Assembly (NCBI GenBank): GCA_946699065.1
Contig: CAMPDV010000386.1
Location: forward strand, 248,001 to 312,000
Source of the DNA: Loxodes magnus
Lineage: Eukaryota; Ciliophora; Karyorelictea; Loxodida; Loxodidae
Direction: 5' to 3'
Length of the DNA: 64,000 bases
Position numbers and translations under genes: made by a program. The notes below the pieces were generated by a model, which saw nothing but the letters and a program-made list of their open reading frames with translations, was not told where the DNA came from and did no database searches. Shown piece by piece: positions 12,309-25,647 of this stretch. The stretch's first letter is position 1, and each line of letters opens with the position of its first letter.

Positions 12309-13049
12309 TCAAACTTTTTTCGAAGTCATTTCAGCCTTCTTTAAATTTTCTTACTTTCTCCTATTTTTTATTATTTAATACTTTCTAATTTTATTATTTA
12401 CATTCTATTATTATATTATTTACCTTATTATTTTCTCATTATCTCCAAAACTAATTTTGATTAATTACTTCCTATTTTTAATATTTACTTCCTAAATTTT
12501 ATCTTATTATCTCACCTCCTTAAATTTATATTAATTACATTCTTTCAACTTTAAGTCTAGCTAAACTTCATCTTTATTCTCTATTTTATTTATTCTATGC
12601 TAACTATCTAATTCCTCTTATCCTCTATAAAGTTCATAAAAATCAGTGTCAATTCCTTCTAATCTTTCTACTTTTTATTTCAGTTATTCAATTGTTTCTC
12701 CTTCCTCTACATTTAAGTTTATTTCTTCTTCATTTTCACTTAAAATCTTGACTTTTATTAGTTTTGGTTTTTGCTAATAAGATAGCTCAATTTTAGTTTC
12801 TTCAAGACGAAGTTATTTATATTCTTGGTTACTTTCACTTGATTAGCTATTTTAGCTCATTAAATTTTTCGGATCATTGAATGAAACTTTTCTACAGTTT
12901 CTTTTTGGGCACTGATTAGAACCCTCTTTTAAGTATTCTTCAAGAATACAAATTTGGCATACTTTATGTCCACAAGGAAGGGTTACGGGAATTCGTATTT
13001 AAGAGTCGAAATGGATTAAGCATGAGCTGCACCTGTTAGATTCAGCCAT
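12309..13049 (-). CDS. RING-finger protein, 246 aa
   Basis: From ATG at 13049 to TGA at 12309, with TAA/TAG read as Gln. The N-terminus holds a RING of C3HC4 type: CSSC at residues 7-10, CGHKVCQIC at about 26-34, and CPKRNC at about 47-52. RING proteins are typically E3 ubiquitin ligases binding an E2. Residues ~60-190 are acidic and Gln/Glu/Lys-rich with likely coiled coil (LKQKVERLEG). The last ~60 residues (Asn/Lys/Ile-rich) come from DNA that looks like decayed 27-bp satellite, so the gene end seems to have been invaded by or derived from the array. No in-frame TGA occurs before the terminal one. The start is chosen as the only ATG just before the first zinc ligand. Confidence 0.72.
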
Positions 13050-16000
13050 ATTTATTATAATGGAAGTGAATTAAAGCAAATAGTTTAAATCTATTTATGT
13101 TTAATTCTAAACAAAACCTTAAGAAAATAAATAAGTTATTAATAATTAGATAGTTATTAAATAGTCTAAAGCTATTATTCAGAAGCTTTTCTAAATTAAG
13201 AATTCATATATTAACTTAGGTAAACATTTAGCTATTATTTGATTCAATTGAATCCATGTATTATCAACACTATCTATCTATCTATACTTATTTAGTCTAT
13301 CATTTAGAACTTTAATGCAATCAATATTGCTACTATCATAGCTTTTGTATACTATTAATAGTTATCTATTTATAGAACTTTTACTTATAGTAGGAAGGAT
13401 ATACTTTTAGTATAACTAGTAGCTTTCTAAAGGATTATTTGCTTCCTTAATTATTTTATTTTATTAAGGCCTTTCTACTAAGCTAGCCTTTTTAGTTTAT
13501 TTTGCTATTTAGAAGAATTATATATAATGTCGAAACCTATACTTCATAGATGAGAGACCTTATGAGAAGATAAGATAATTTAAAGTTAATAGATTGAAGA
13601 GAGAATTTGATTTATATAGAAGCTGATACAAAAAATTAGCTCATGATTACAGCTAGAAGAAAGACTTTTATGAATAATAAATGCCACATATTATATCTTA
13701 AGATAAAATCATACTTAGAATGTATGATGCTTTCTAATAATAATGACTGCATAAACTAACAACCCATATCAACGTGTGTTATCTAACTAGATAGTCACAT
13801 TAGAGAGAGGAATATTTAATAAAAAGTAGATAGTTTAAGCAGAAGTAAGTGTAGAATCCATTTTATGTTTTTTAATTATTTATTTATTTATTTAAAATAA
13901 AAGGGTTATATGAGTGACTGGTATGTAAATATTTAATCTCTATGAAGCATAAATAAATAAATATTTTACAGACCATTCTAAAGAAGATTTATAAGGAAAT
14001 GATTTTCTAATGAAAATAACCATATAGCTGTTGGATTTTATTATATGAATACTTAATTTTTTATTTGTTTTTGCTTAAGATAATTAAATCAAACATTACA
14101 ATCTTAAATAAATTCATCAGCTTTCATTAAGTTTTAGATCTTCAATCTATAAAAGATATACCGACTCTTATTCTACCTATTTTTAATATCTCTTAAAATT
14201 ATACTGGGAATTTCTTTGGAATTAAGAGATTAAAGATATCTCTTATACTTAATCACATTAAATTATAATGTAGAGTTCTTCAATTAATTAATATATTTTA
14301 CACAATGGCAAACTATTTAATTAAAATTATCAAATCATAAGGATTTTTATATCTCTACTTTAGCAAAATTTTTTTATTTTATTTCCCTTTGAGATAGGTA
14401 GATAATCTTATTTACTTGTATCTTAAATATTAGAGATATTAAATCAGTTAAAATCTAGAAAATTATATTAATTGGTTTTAAACCTTAATTACATAATTAG
14501 TAAAACAATTATTTTATATATGATGTCACTTCTTACATTCTTTTTCCTTATTTATCTTTTTACTAAGCTTTAGAAATATTTAATTAGTTACGTTGAAAAA
14601 TTATAATAGCAAATGCTTTATCTAACTTGATAAACTTTTTATGTGGTTTTTACTTTGAAGCTTCTTCTAATAGCTTTTACCATTCCTTAACGAATTGGGT
14701 CTTTCTTTAAGAATATTAATGAACATAGTTTCTTATTTTCCTAGACAAGTTTTAAGATAATAATATGAGAGTTCTAATTCTCTTTCTTTACTATTTTATA
14801 ACTAATAAGGGATTTCTTAATAGTAGCCTATTTATCATAAATTGCTTATGAAGTTAATTTAACGATTATTACTTGTAATGGATATATTATATCCTAATAT
14901 TCTTATCCCACCCCTAATATTTCTCTAATCAACTCATACTTATTCATATCTCTTACAATCCTATAGTTCTAATTATTTCTATTTATCACCTTTAAAATTA
15001 CTTACATCTTCTAGCTAACAATTTAACTTTATTCCTTTTTGATATCATTTGAACTTTATTTACTCAGTATTTCCTTACTTTTAACCTATAATTAACTAGC
15101 TTCATTATTTACACATAAATAGCATTAAAGACTTGCTTAAGTTAGACTAAAAATAGAGAAGTGTATTAAAGAGTTAAGCTTTAACTTACTCTTAAGCTAA
15201 CAAGTTAGACAGACAATTTACCTCTATTAATACTAAACTGTAACCTAAATAAATAATCCTTTATTTTCCAATTTAATAAATAAGAAGCTATATTATTCCT
15301 GCATTTTATACTCTAAAACAAAAAAAGAAAGTTAGTCAGTACCTATAAATAAAAGGATTATAGTTAACTATGAAGGGATTAGTGAATTAATAGCTTTAGT
15401 TATTAAATAAGTTTGAGATTATATAATTATAACTAAAAGTATAAATGGATGTACTTTCTTTATTTATTTCTCTATTTAATATTATAAGCATATTTCAAAC
15501 TCTTAAATCGGATAGTTATTAAAAAAGTTATTAAGATTATTATTTTCATTTTAACACTAAAGAGAGACTTTAAATTCAATCTTCTTAGTATTAATTTAAA
15601 ATTAGAGTAGGCATTTCTAACTTAAATAGAGCCAGTATAGCAAGGATAATTTGTATTGATAAAATGAGGAACATATGAGATTCTAATTATTGTCCATTAA
15701 TTCACTTTTCAAAGAGAAGAAATAGAATAATTACTAAACTGCTTATTTTATTATATTTATAGCAAGAAGCTAAGACAAAAGTTTATCTAGCTTAATAAAT
15801 TTATTTTAGTAATTTTTACAACTAAAATAGATCTAAATATGGTATAATTAAGTATATTCTTCTTCGCTTAAATTATAAATGCAGTGCTTAGTTAATTAAT
15901 TATCTCCTATTTATTAGGGATTTTCATTATATTAAGAGTATTGTTATTTAACTAAATTATGTTGAATGCTTTTTGTCCTATCTATTGTTATAAGTTGTAG

Positions 16001-16560
16001 TAATGAAATTTAAATTTGAATAGAAAGCTTGTATATTTAAATCCTAGTTTGTACTCTTTTTTATGACAAAAGGTATTTGCTTTAGTTATTTTAAATTGGA
16101 TAAATAAGTTTTTTTTATTTTTTTCTTTAGTAACCTTAGTAAGTTTAAAGCTACATTGAAAATAAGCTTTTATCATATAGATATTTTAATGCATAGTAAA
16201 GATAACTTTACATGCTCTAACTGATCTCATATTTTAAATGATATCAAACTACAAAAACTTTACAAAAATATATCTCAGAGGCAAGATTAAAAGGATTTAA
16301 TAATACTGACCTTTCTCTTAATGATCTACCTAAAAGTTTTAGAAAAGCAAAATATTACTAACTAATAGAATCTCTAACTCATCAAAAAGACATCGAGTCA
16401 AATAGTTTTAGATTTATAGATTCAAATTAAGATACTTAGATAGCATAATGAAAGTCTATTTGTAATTTTCTTATTCTAAGATTCTGGTAAAATGAAGATT
16501 TTAAATCTTCTTATGCTTGCTAATTTAGTTAAGTCGATGAAGGTTTATATCTCTAGTGAT
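13050..16560. other. AT-rich region, no gene recognised
   Basis: Contains a short TATC microsatellite (about 13273-13286) and an ATTT-repeat at about 13876-13896 that resembles a SINE tail but lacks the hairpin. Frames exist on both strands without motifs. The 62-codon minus frame at 15988-16176 is unsupported. Upstream exons of the receptor gene at 16.6 kb could lie here. Confidence 0.4.
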
Positions 16561-16599
16561 GAGTATATAGAGATGACTTAAGTAAGATAGCTGCGCATT

Positions 16600-19470
16600 G
16601 TATAAAATAGTGATTGATAGTCCGAGTGAAGAATTAAGATTTGAATGAAATTGTTAAGTTATAGACTAAAAATAGACTTCATATAATGAGGCAATCAAAA
16701 AAGAAGTAGAAGAAAAGTGTTATTTCATTACATCTTCCATTACGTTATAAGGATAGTAATTTCCAGTATGAGCATTCTTAGAACTTGATGTATGTGTCGA
16801 TTTCATCAACCGAAAATAAACCTCTGATAAAGTGTACTTAAATATAACCAATAATAAGGTATCTCCAGTGGCTATAATGATACGAATAATGAATATAGCA
16901 AAAATAAATGCAGCTAATTTTTTTATAATGTATGGAGTTGCTTCTAATTCAAGTGTAGATATAAAGACAGCTTCTTGATACCATAGTTCTGGTAGATTTT
17001 AGTCTGCTATCTTCTTTGCACTAAATTGTTTATATAAATTAAGGCATAAGAACTAGAGTAAGGAAATTATCATATATTAACTTTTGAAGTATAAAGAGTG
17101 ATCAAGTGCACTAGCCAAAAATAATCTATACAGAGCTTCTCAAGCTGAAAATTTTATAGTAAACTCTCAAAAAGGAAAAGCATGAGATGCCTTATTTACT
17201 CTAAACCGTGATGATGCTACTGATTTAGATGAAGATTATCCCTTAAGATACCAGTTCTTTTGTATGGAATCATTCTATAAAGAATTTCCTTTAAATTAGA
17301 TGAAGAATATTAGCACTAAAAGCTTTTAGTTATTTATGTACTCTTAATTTTTCTCCTCTAGATATGAAATAGTTCTTATGATCCTATCCTAAAAATAGAG
17401 AAGCAAGAATAGATGACAATAGCAGTTTCAAGTTACTAAGAAGTAAGACTAAACGTAACATCTGAAAACCTGCAGAGTTATATAGACAGTATCTACTAAT
17501 GTCTTAACTAGCAAATAAAGTACCAAATATCCTAAAATTAGACGTCTTTGCTTACGTAGATAATTAAACAGTTCTAATATAAAAAGCTTAACATTGAACA
17601 AGAAGTATAAGCTAGTCTAATAACTAGGTGAAGTACCTTTAAGTATATAAATAATAATACTTTTACATAAAAATTTCTAAAATCTAAATTTGATAAATCT
17701 TGTAAATAATTCTTCTATTCTATGAAAGGAGAAAGAAATTTCTACTAAAGAAATAGAGTTACGAGACTCGAGTCTTTTCTTTTTTATGATCTGAACCGTT
17801 GAAACTCTAAAGGAGAAATAATGATAGTAAAGGGAATTTCTCTGCCTAAATCCTAAGCTGCCCAATGATATTAAAGGATGTTTTTTTGTAATCTTTCTAT
17901 TTGAAGAAGCATTTCATGTGAAATAGATGATTTGAGTTATATCCGTTATTTAAATCTTTCTGTTTATTAAATATCTGAAGAGATAGATTCTATATAAGAA
18001 GGGTAAACTGAAGAAATTGAAATTCGAAGTTGAATATGTTCTAAGCTGTAACCAAACTTAAACACCTTCAAATGTAGTGTGCCAAATGTGAGATATCAAC
18101 GAATACAAATGAGATAATGGAACATCATGCTCAATAGAAAAAATCCAACTAGCTAACTATTATAGGTGTAAATTGTAGTTAGTCAGGACTTATTCACTCG
18201 TTTAAGTTGTATAAGAGGTAGAAGAATAAGAAAATGAGGAAAAAATGAAGAAAAGCAAGATTAAGAGAATCAAATTTAGGAAGAGAGAAAGGAAGAAATG
18301 TAAAATTATAAAGAATCAAACTTAGGACTGGACTTAAATGAAAAAAGAGAGGGTAATGGAAATTAGTCAAGTTATAAGCATCTAGTTCTTGCTTAATCAT
18401 TAATAATCTTATGCTTTATATTTTTCAATTTATATATTTATAATTCTGCATGTAATGTCAAAGAAAAAAGAAAATTTAGATAGAGTTTTATATTTTAGTT
18501 CTTTAAATCTATCATAACTATCCCAATGAGCAATTAATGCTTTCATGACAGTTCCTTGATTAAGGATTCAATCCCAAACTCTAAAAAAAATTTCATTTTG
18601 TATATAGATTTTACTATTGCTTTGTGATGATTTCTGGTAAACCTTATAATTGTTACTTAATAGAAAAATTTAGGCTAAGATATTGGATTTACGTTTTAGT
18701 TGGTTTAGGAATGCCTGTAAGGAAGTAGTTTGCATAAAGATTCTAATATAATTTAAGAAAATCTAGTAGGCTATTATTTTAACTTCTGTATTTTATTCTT
18801 AAATTCCATTTCATGCATTTTCACGTTTTTTAACACTGAAGAAACTATTTTTGACTATCTTGTCTCTTTATCAGCTAGTTTTTCTATTATCTCTATTTGA
18901 TTCTTTATAGTCTTTTTAATGCGATATAATGCTCAAAAAGATGCTTAGACTGCAAATGAATAAAACTATATCCTAAATATCATAAGCAGTTCATCCTCCT
19001 TAAGATGGTAATTAGATGAAGGAAGGTTAAAATGAGAAAAGGAAGTGACTTAACTATCCTAAAAGTAACTTCTAGATCTATGTTATGAAGATAGCCCGAC
19101 TTACTTTATTAAAGCAACTTTATAGCATAAATAGATAATACATAACGTGATGTTAATAAATCTTAAATACATCAGTAAACTAAAGACCAATATATGAGTA
19201 ATGGCTATATCAATGATGATGGGTAGATAAAGAGTAAAGCAGATAGAGAGATAAAACAATTATTTCTTAAAAATAGTAAAAAGAAAACTCGAAGATTAAA
19301 AAGAAATTACAAATCAGTCTGAAGACACATTAACTACTATGCAAAACTAAGAAGAAATTATCGTTCCTTCTTAATCTAGTTATTTTCCTTTAAATCTATA
19401 TTCTAAAAAGGAAATTCAGAGACTCATTCAATCATTTTTATCATTTTACTTAAAAAATTAATGATATTAG
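16600..19470 (+). CDS. REJ/GPS membrane receptor (polycystin-1-like)
   Basis: One frame, held from about 16600 to past 18400 with TAA/TAG = Gln and TGA = Trp. A REJ-like region opens with DSPSEELRFEWNC near 16615 and continues with FLELDVCVDFINRK (16775-16815) and DLDEDYPLRYQFF near 17230, typical of ciliate REJ proteins. A GPS motif follows at 18080-18170: CQMWDINEYKWDNGTSC, both conserved Trp being TGA, then YYRCKL. After it come basic residues and a likely membrane segment (YALYFSIYIFIILHVM, 18410-18460), and another hydrophobic segment near 18840. This order (REJ, GPS, membrane) matches polycystin-1-type receptors. The 5' end is not found, no PLAT domain was seen and the 3' end is arbitrary because the code offers few stops. 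Confidence 0.6.
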
Positions 19471-20880
19471 GGTTTCTACTATCCTCTCTTTAATTTAATA
19501 GTTGAGTACTTTTAGGTTTGCAAGAAAATCCGTTTAAGTTTATTTCTTTTTTTTAGTAAGTTTATTATGATTGCTGACTAAGAATTTCAGACTTTTCTTA
19601 TTTTGACTTAAGTTCTTCGATTACCAAAATCTAATATGGTCTTTTAGATACATTGATTATCAAAATCTTGATTTTTTCTCTTAATTTGTCTTCAATTTAA
19701 AAATTACTTAACTAAGATACCTATAAAGTTCAAATCTCCTAACGATATGAATGTGGCTTTATAAAGTATATTGAGTAGCTTTACACTTCCTACTTGTTCT
19801 TAAAACCAAACATATATTAATTTTTCCACTAAATTTAGAACAATTTTAATCTTTAAATATTCCTGCTAAGCTACAAATTCTTAAAAGTTTAAACTAATTT
19901 CTTTTCTCTCTTAAGCAAGTACTTGTCATTTAATGCTTAAATATATCTTTCTTTATATCATAACTTCAATATCTAGACTCATATTTAAATTAAATGCATA
20001 TGTTAAAGATCTATTCCTTTCTATCTGTAATTAGCAACCTATTAGGAAAAGTTTATAGTTGACTAGCTAGACACTAATATATTAGCATTACCTTAAAATG
20101 TTTATATATTGTTATCTTTAGCATCTTCTATGATTTTAAGCTTTTAAATAATCCTAACTTATTTACTTCTTTCTCAACCTATTTTCAGAAATTCTAGATG
20201 TTCTATCTACTTACTAGCATTCTCATAATCTTGATATAGTTTTTTGGATATAAATATTGATTTAATTAGAAGCTAAGTCTTATTTGTTCTAATAGCTATA
20301 TCATGGTATGTAGAGTATAAATAGGAATGGCTATTGATTAACATCTTAGCAGCACTATAATTTTAATTTCTACCTTCAGAGCGAAAGCTACTTAGATATT
20401 CTTTTCTAACTAGTAGCATAAATTTACAAATATTTATTGCTATAAAGAAATAAACCAACAAATAGAAATCAATAGGATAACTAGCATTTTCTAAGTTTGG
20501 AAACAGAATAAAAATAGAATAAAAGAAATAAGATTGATATTAAATTAAAAGTAGCTATATAATAAAAACTATAAGTAATAAAGATAATTAGCAATAATTA
20601 ATTGAAATATAATAGATATGTATTATTATAAGTAAACTATTACAACTACTATACAAATCTTAATAATATAATTATCATAAGTAAATAGTTTAAATCTAAA
20701 TAAGATTAAAAGAATTAGATAAATAATAAACTAGTAAAAGGTAGTTAAATTGAGAAAGATCAAATATAATAAAATATTTATTACTTAATTAAAAATTACA
20801 TTATTGACTTTATCTATTCAATTGCCAATACTTGCTTTTGTCATTGTACAAAATATCTCAAGCGTAATAATATAATTAAT
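19471..20880. other. AT-rich region, possible continuation of receptor gene
   Basis: The receptor frame stays open here and contains some hydrophobic strings (for example YYPLFNLIVEYF near 19480), but nothing diagnostic, and openness is expected with no true stops. From about 20400 it becomes low-complexity Asn/Ile/Gln coding and reads like intergenic DNA. Confidence 0.35.
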
Positions 20881-20884
20881 AAGG

Positions 20885-21183
20885 AATTTAATTTGGAAAA
20901 GCAGGAAGGAGTACTGAAGCTATCGAATATTTTGATATAGCTATTATAATAGACTCTAAAAAAGCAAATTTTCATTTTAATAAGGAATTGTACTTTAAAA
21001 GTAAGAAAAATACAACGAAGCCCCCTAGAGCTACAATATAGATCTCAAGCAGGATCTAATAATGCAAGTGCTCATATAATAAAGTAGTTGATCTGAAAAA
21101 ATTAGGAAAAACAAATAAAGCCAATGAAAGTTTTAACTAAGCTATAAAACTAAGCAATGCCAATCCAATCTACTTAAAAATAA
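20885..21183 (+). pseudogene. TPR-repeat protein fragment
   Basis: The plus-strand frame reads FGKAGRSTEAIEYFDIAI followed by IDSKKANFHFNK, then after a garbled ~80-bp middle LKKLGKTNKANESFNQAIKL and NANPIYLK. These are two to three tetratricopeptide repeats with the usual small-residue and Ala-rich helix spacing. A shift or insertion separates the halves (around 21000-21080). TPRs mediate protein interactions, and many free-living ciliates have large TPR families. It ends abruptly at a T-rich block. Confidence 0.6.
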
Positions 21184-21189
21184 AGGTTT

Positions 21190-22450
21190 TTCCCTCCTTT
21201 TTATTTAAGCAGCCTTTTTCTATTTTTTTTTAAATCTTGGCTAATTTATTTCATAAGATTTCTTCTGGCTTATATTCGTTTTTTCCTATTTTTTACTTTT
21301 TATCTTTGAATTTGCAATGTTTTTTTGTCTTCTTCAGCTTTTACATAATTTTATAAGTTTTGTCTTTTTTGTTTTTTTCTTTTAGTACTTTTTTTTAAGA
21401 TTTTTTTGATATCGATTTTCTAAACAACTAACTTTTTTTTCTGTTTTGTTTTCGTTTTTAACGAAAGATATTGCAGACTCATATTCTTCTTTTCTGGAAT
21501 TTTTTTTAATCTTTTTTTAATATATGTTCTTTTTTATAATAATTTTTTTTAACAATCTCGTTTATATTTAGGGTATTATTTTCTTTTTAATTTTTTTAAT
21601 TTTTTTAATCTTTTGATATTTTTAAGTTTTGCTTTTTTTCTTCATGTTTCTGATTTCTTTTTTGAGTTAGTTTTTCGTATTCTGATCTCTCTTTTTTGAG
21701 TTTTTTTTTCTGTTTTACTTAAATATAATTTTTTCTTTTATTTGTAAGATCTCTTTTTTTTCATGTTATAATTTTAAATTAAAGTATTTTTGATTTACTG
21801 TACTTTGAATGAGAACAGTATATGAAATTTAAAATTGTAATTTTTTTACTTTCGATTTCTCTCTTAGACTCTTTATTAAATTTTTCTAAAGTTTTCGAAA
21901 GTTCTTTTTTTAAATTTTCATTCAGTTTTCCTTAATTTGATTCTTATGCTACTTCAAACTATTATTATTTACTTTTCTTTATATTGTAGTTTTCAATAAT
22001 TATTTTTTAAATTTCGGGATTTTCATTGATTCACTTTTAGATTATTTTTTTCATTTTTTTCGACTTGATATTTCTTTTTTAATTCTTATTTTTATTTTGC
22101 AAGTATTTTTTTAGATTTGTTAATCAATTTTTTATGTTTACTTTTGTATTTTTTTAACCATCTTTGAAATTTGCTTGTTTAAAATTTAAGATTTTGGCTA
22201 TTTTTATTCGTTTTATTTCAATCTTTCTATTAATTTTGTTTTAATTTTTTAATTTAGACATACAATTTTTTCAATATAAGGTTATAAATTCTATTTTTTG
22301 TATTTTTTTTGATTATTTCATTAACATTTTCGTTTAAAATATTTATCTTATATATTGTTTTTTTTTGGCTTTACTTTGCTTACGATTTACTTTTTAAAGT
22401 TTATTTTTAATTTTTGTAAACTTTTTTGTAGAAATATTAAAACTTTTTTT
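21190..22450. other. strongly T-rich low-complexity block
   Basis: The plus strand is dominated by T-runs, and the minus strand reads as Lys-rich, Glu/Asn/Gln-containing low-complexity sequence in ciliate code. It could be a decayed coiled-coil gene on the minus strand or a strand-asymmetric simple-sequence region. The boundary with the TPR fragment at 21190 is sharp. Confidence 0.5.
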
Positions 22451-23837
22451 CTTTAGATTGGTTTTATTAAAATGTATATATTTTATTTTATTTTATTAAA
22501 TGAAATATAATATAAAATTATAAATGCTTTACGTTTTTCATCCAGCGTTTAACAGGTTTAAATTTTTTCCATTTTTTTTATTTTTAAAACGAATAAAAAA
22601 AGAAAATATTTAATATAATAGAAAAAATTAATTTTAGTTTAATAAAAGATATATTCAACTTTAAGAAAAATATACCCAGGAAAAGATTAATTTAAGATAT
22701 TAAGAAAAAAGAAAAAGTAATTTTATATAAATTTAATCTAAAGCACGGTCTTCATAAAATTTCTAAATAATCCTACTTTTAATCTTGATGCTAATTATAA
22801 AAAAATATAAAATCAAGAAATTTGAAAGAAATTCTAAATATCCTTTAAACCTTTTTAAATAATAAAATGCACTTTTATTGCATAATCTTTGAGAGAAAAG
22901 TTTAAAAATATAAAGTTTGTATCTAAGAATTAAAAAAAAATTGCAATATTGAATGAAAAAACATTAAAATTAGAATCTTAAATAAAAAGTTAGAGATACT
23001 ATTGAATAATAAGTCTCTTATTTTATAATAAAAAATAAAATATATTTAATTAATGGAAAAAGTTATTTTATATTCCTCAAGTTAAAACTTAAAACTTTAT
23101 TAATTTTTTATAAAATAATTTATTTGAAGAAATGATAGAACATTTTTTTATTCTCTTTTGCTATATCTATATTGTTCTTAAAAAATATTTTTTTTTAATT
23201 ATCAGAAGTCTGTTTGATGAGAAATGAAAGTCTTAAAAAGAATTATCAAAATAATCCAATATGTTAAGAAATTATTTTTAGATCTTTTTATATTTACTCC
23301 TTCTTAAATGTAATAGTTTAATAACTTCTGATTAAATGTGATAAAATTTCACTATAATTTTTTTGAATGTAAAAGAGGAAACTAATATTGATATAATTCG
23401 CATCTAAAAAATTTAAAATAGATATTAATAGAGAATAGAACCAGGAAATGAGTCAAAAAGTGTCATCAGATAACTTGAAACACTGACCCACGAAGTAAAG
23501 ATAAGAAAAAGTGCCAAGGGTGAAATACTCAAAAATCTTGGGTTTAAAAATAAAAATATTAAAACTCGAAAATTTACGGTAATGGTACTTGGAAACTAAG
23601 AAAGTGAAAAAAATTTAGAACAAGATTCAAATTAATTTATTAATATAAAGTTAAAGTGCTAGCACAATTATAATTTTGAAAATTTTTAAGTTCCGATTAA
23701 CTCCTAACTATGGCTTAAGAAATTTTTCTGACAGTGAATGTGATAAATTGGAACTAATTTCGATGTCAATTTTAGCAATATTATGACGAAAATTGTTACG
23801 GAAGCCTTTATGGCTTTAAAATATCAAATAAATATTA
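22451..23837. other. AT-rich region with a small GC-richer frame
   Basis: Mostly featureless. At 23448-23615 a GC-richer island opens with ATG and reads MSQKVSSDNLKHW and onward for ~56 residues when TGA is Trp. No family is recognised, so it may be a small exon or chance. Confidence 0.3.
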
Positions 23838-24249
23838 TGATTATAGAGCGTGTAGCACCTAGATGGCGTCCATTTCTTTCAATATTAATATTAAAAGAAA
23901 GTTTTCTCGTGCTTCTTGTAGTCATTCTAACCATCCAATGAGTCACGCCAGCTTTATCAAATTCGAATCTGCTTATTAAAGATTATTCTCAAATCTTGAA
24001 TCAAATGCTCGAGTCTTCTTGAATAAGATCAAAATAAGAATTAGTAATTAAGCCATTAGAAGGCCCGTTAGTCAAATGTACATACTGATAGCGAGGACCC
24101 CTGAGTAAGTTAGATTTGTTTCTTCCGAGCTTTTCCACCTTTCCCCCAGGTTATATCTAGTGCGTGATTACTCGCAATACAGTATAAACTGCAGAATACA
24201 CTGCACTAGATTACATACTAATTTTTCTGACCACGGCCGACATCCATAT
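23838..24249 (-). mobile_element. SINE-1 copy, minus orientation
   Basis: Reverse-complement copy of the element at 44.8 kb, similar over its whole length (visibly diverged). 5' end ATGGATGTCGGCCG at about 24249, an internal stem with TCTAGTGC and GCACTAGA arms near 24150-24210, conserved GGGCCTTCTAAT near 24065, and a 3' hairpin at 23845-23878 that has lost some pairs (GTGCTACACGCTCT). It ends with TATAATCAT and a short AT tail. No convincing target-site duplication. The body may be tRNA-related, but A and B boxes are not clear. Confidence 0.8.
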
Positions 24250-24655
24250 ATTCATTAAAAAAAGTAAACTCACAATTATGATATTATATTTTAAACTATT
24301 GCTTATGCAGCTTTAGTAGGATCATTATTAACCGCATTCTTTTAATTTACTTCTGTAAATTTTATTTTGATGACTAAGCTCGCGTTCATTCTATTATTTT
24401 TACTAAAAATTTAATTTTATTCAAGGCTTTTGCAAAAGTTAAAATAACAGAAATCAAAATGGTTAAATTATATGAACTTTTGAATAAATTTTTATTAAAT
24501 TTTTATTAAATTACTATTAATATTTTAATTAAACTTAATAGTTTTCAAAATTGTTTAAGCGGTATAAATTATAAATATATCAAAATTAAGTTAAAAAATT
24601 AACATAAAATAAGTATAAATTAAGAATTTATTAATTATCTAAAATTATATAAAAA

Positions 24656-24808
24656 ATGGAGAACAGATGGAAATTGGCTGTGGAAGTTTTTGGCAATCTA
24701 GTAAGCGGAGGTGCGCAATTAATACTGAACACCAACACTGTTTGGAAGCTTTCAGCTTTGAGGACAAAATCATTCCATTCTGATCTCATCCTTTCTAGCC
24801 TTTCTTGA
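24656..24808 (+). CDS. small GC-rich frame, possible exon
   Basis: ATG at 24656 opens MENRWKLAVEVFGNLVSGG and continues ~50 codons to TGA at 24806 without TAA/TAG, in an island much richer in G+C than its surroundings. Just after it lies GGAAAGGTAAGT, a good splice-donor consensus, so the island may be an exon whose frame runs through TGA (Trp) to the GT at about 24815. No homolog is recognised. Confidence 0.3.
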   Translation: MENRWKLAVEVFGNLVSGGAQLILNTNTVWKLSALRTKSFHSDLILSSLS

Positions 24809-25647
24809 GGAAAGGTAAGTATTATTTAAGTGGTATCGTAGAGAGAAACAAGAAATTATACCATTTTGTAGATTCAACAAAGACGAAAGAAGAACCTAAT
24901 TCAATTTTAATTAATTTAATTTATAATATTCTTAAAAAATAAATTATAAGTTTAAAAAGAAGTAAAAATACAAAAGGCTAAAACTTAAAAAAAAATTAAT
25001 TTATATTAATATTAAAAAAATTAAAAAATCTAGTAGGATTTATAAAAAATTAAGTTGAAATTATTATCGACATCTTAAGTTACTTTTAATAAATAAGTGA
25101 GTGAAACATGTTAGATCATTATAAAAATTTCATATTTAATCTTAAATTAAAATTTTGAAATTTAAATACTCTTTTACATAATCTTTATGAAATTATTATT
25201 ATTTTATGATTTAAAAATATTAGTTATACTAATTATATTAGCATAATAATATAAGCCTAATTTAAAAAAATTTTGCTAACATTTTAACAGAAATTTAGCA
25301 ACTTAAATTTTTTTAATTTTGTTTAAATCACCATAAATATCCAAATCGTTGAAAAACCAAAGTAAGCCAAAAATTTATATGCAGTATTAATAAAATAAAT
25401 AGAATATTGTATAAAATTTTATTTATTAAGGAGGTAATTTCTTAATCACTTATATAAAAAATAATTTATTTATTTGCAAAAATAAATTATAAGACTTTCT
25501 CAAGTTTACATATAAATATAAGGACTTATTTAAGATAATTAGGTTTACACGTTAGATTTGTATTTTTTAATCTCAAAAAGCTAACTTTAATAGAATAATT
25601 TAGTATAATATCAAAAATGATATAATTAAATATTGAAAAAAAGGGAA

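Noticed and set aside
13870..13900. ATTT repeat as a fourth SINE tail
   Set aside because: No hairpin or GC-rich body precedes it.
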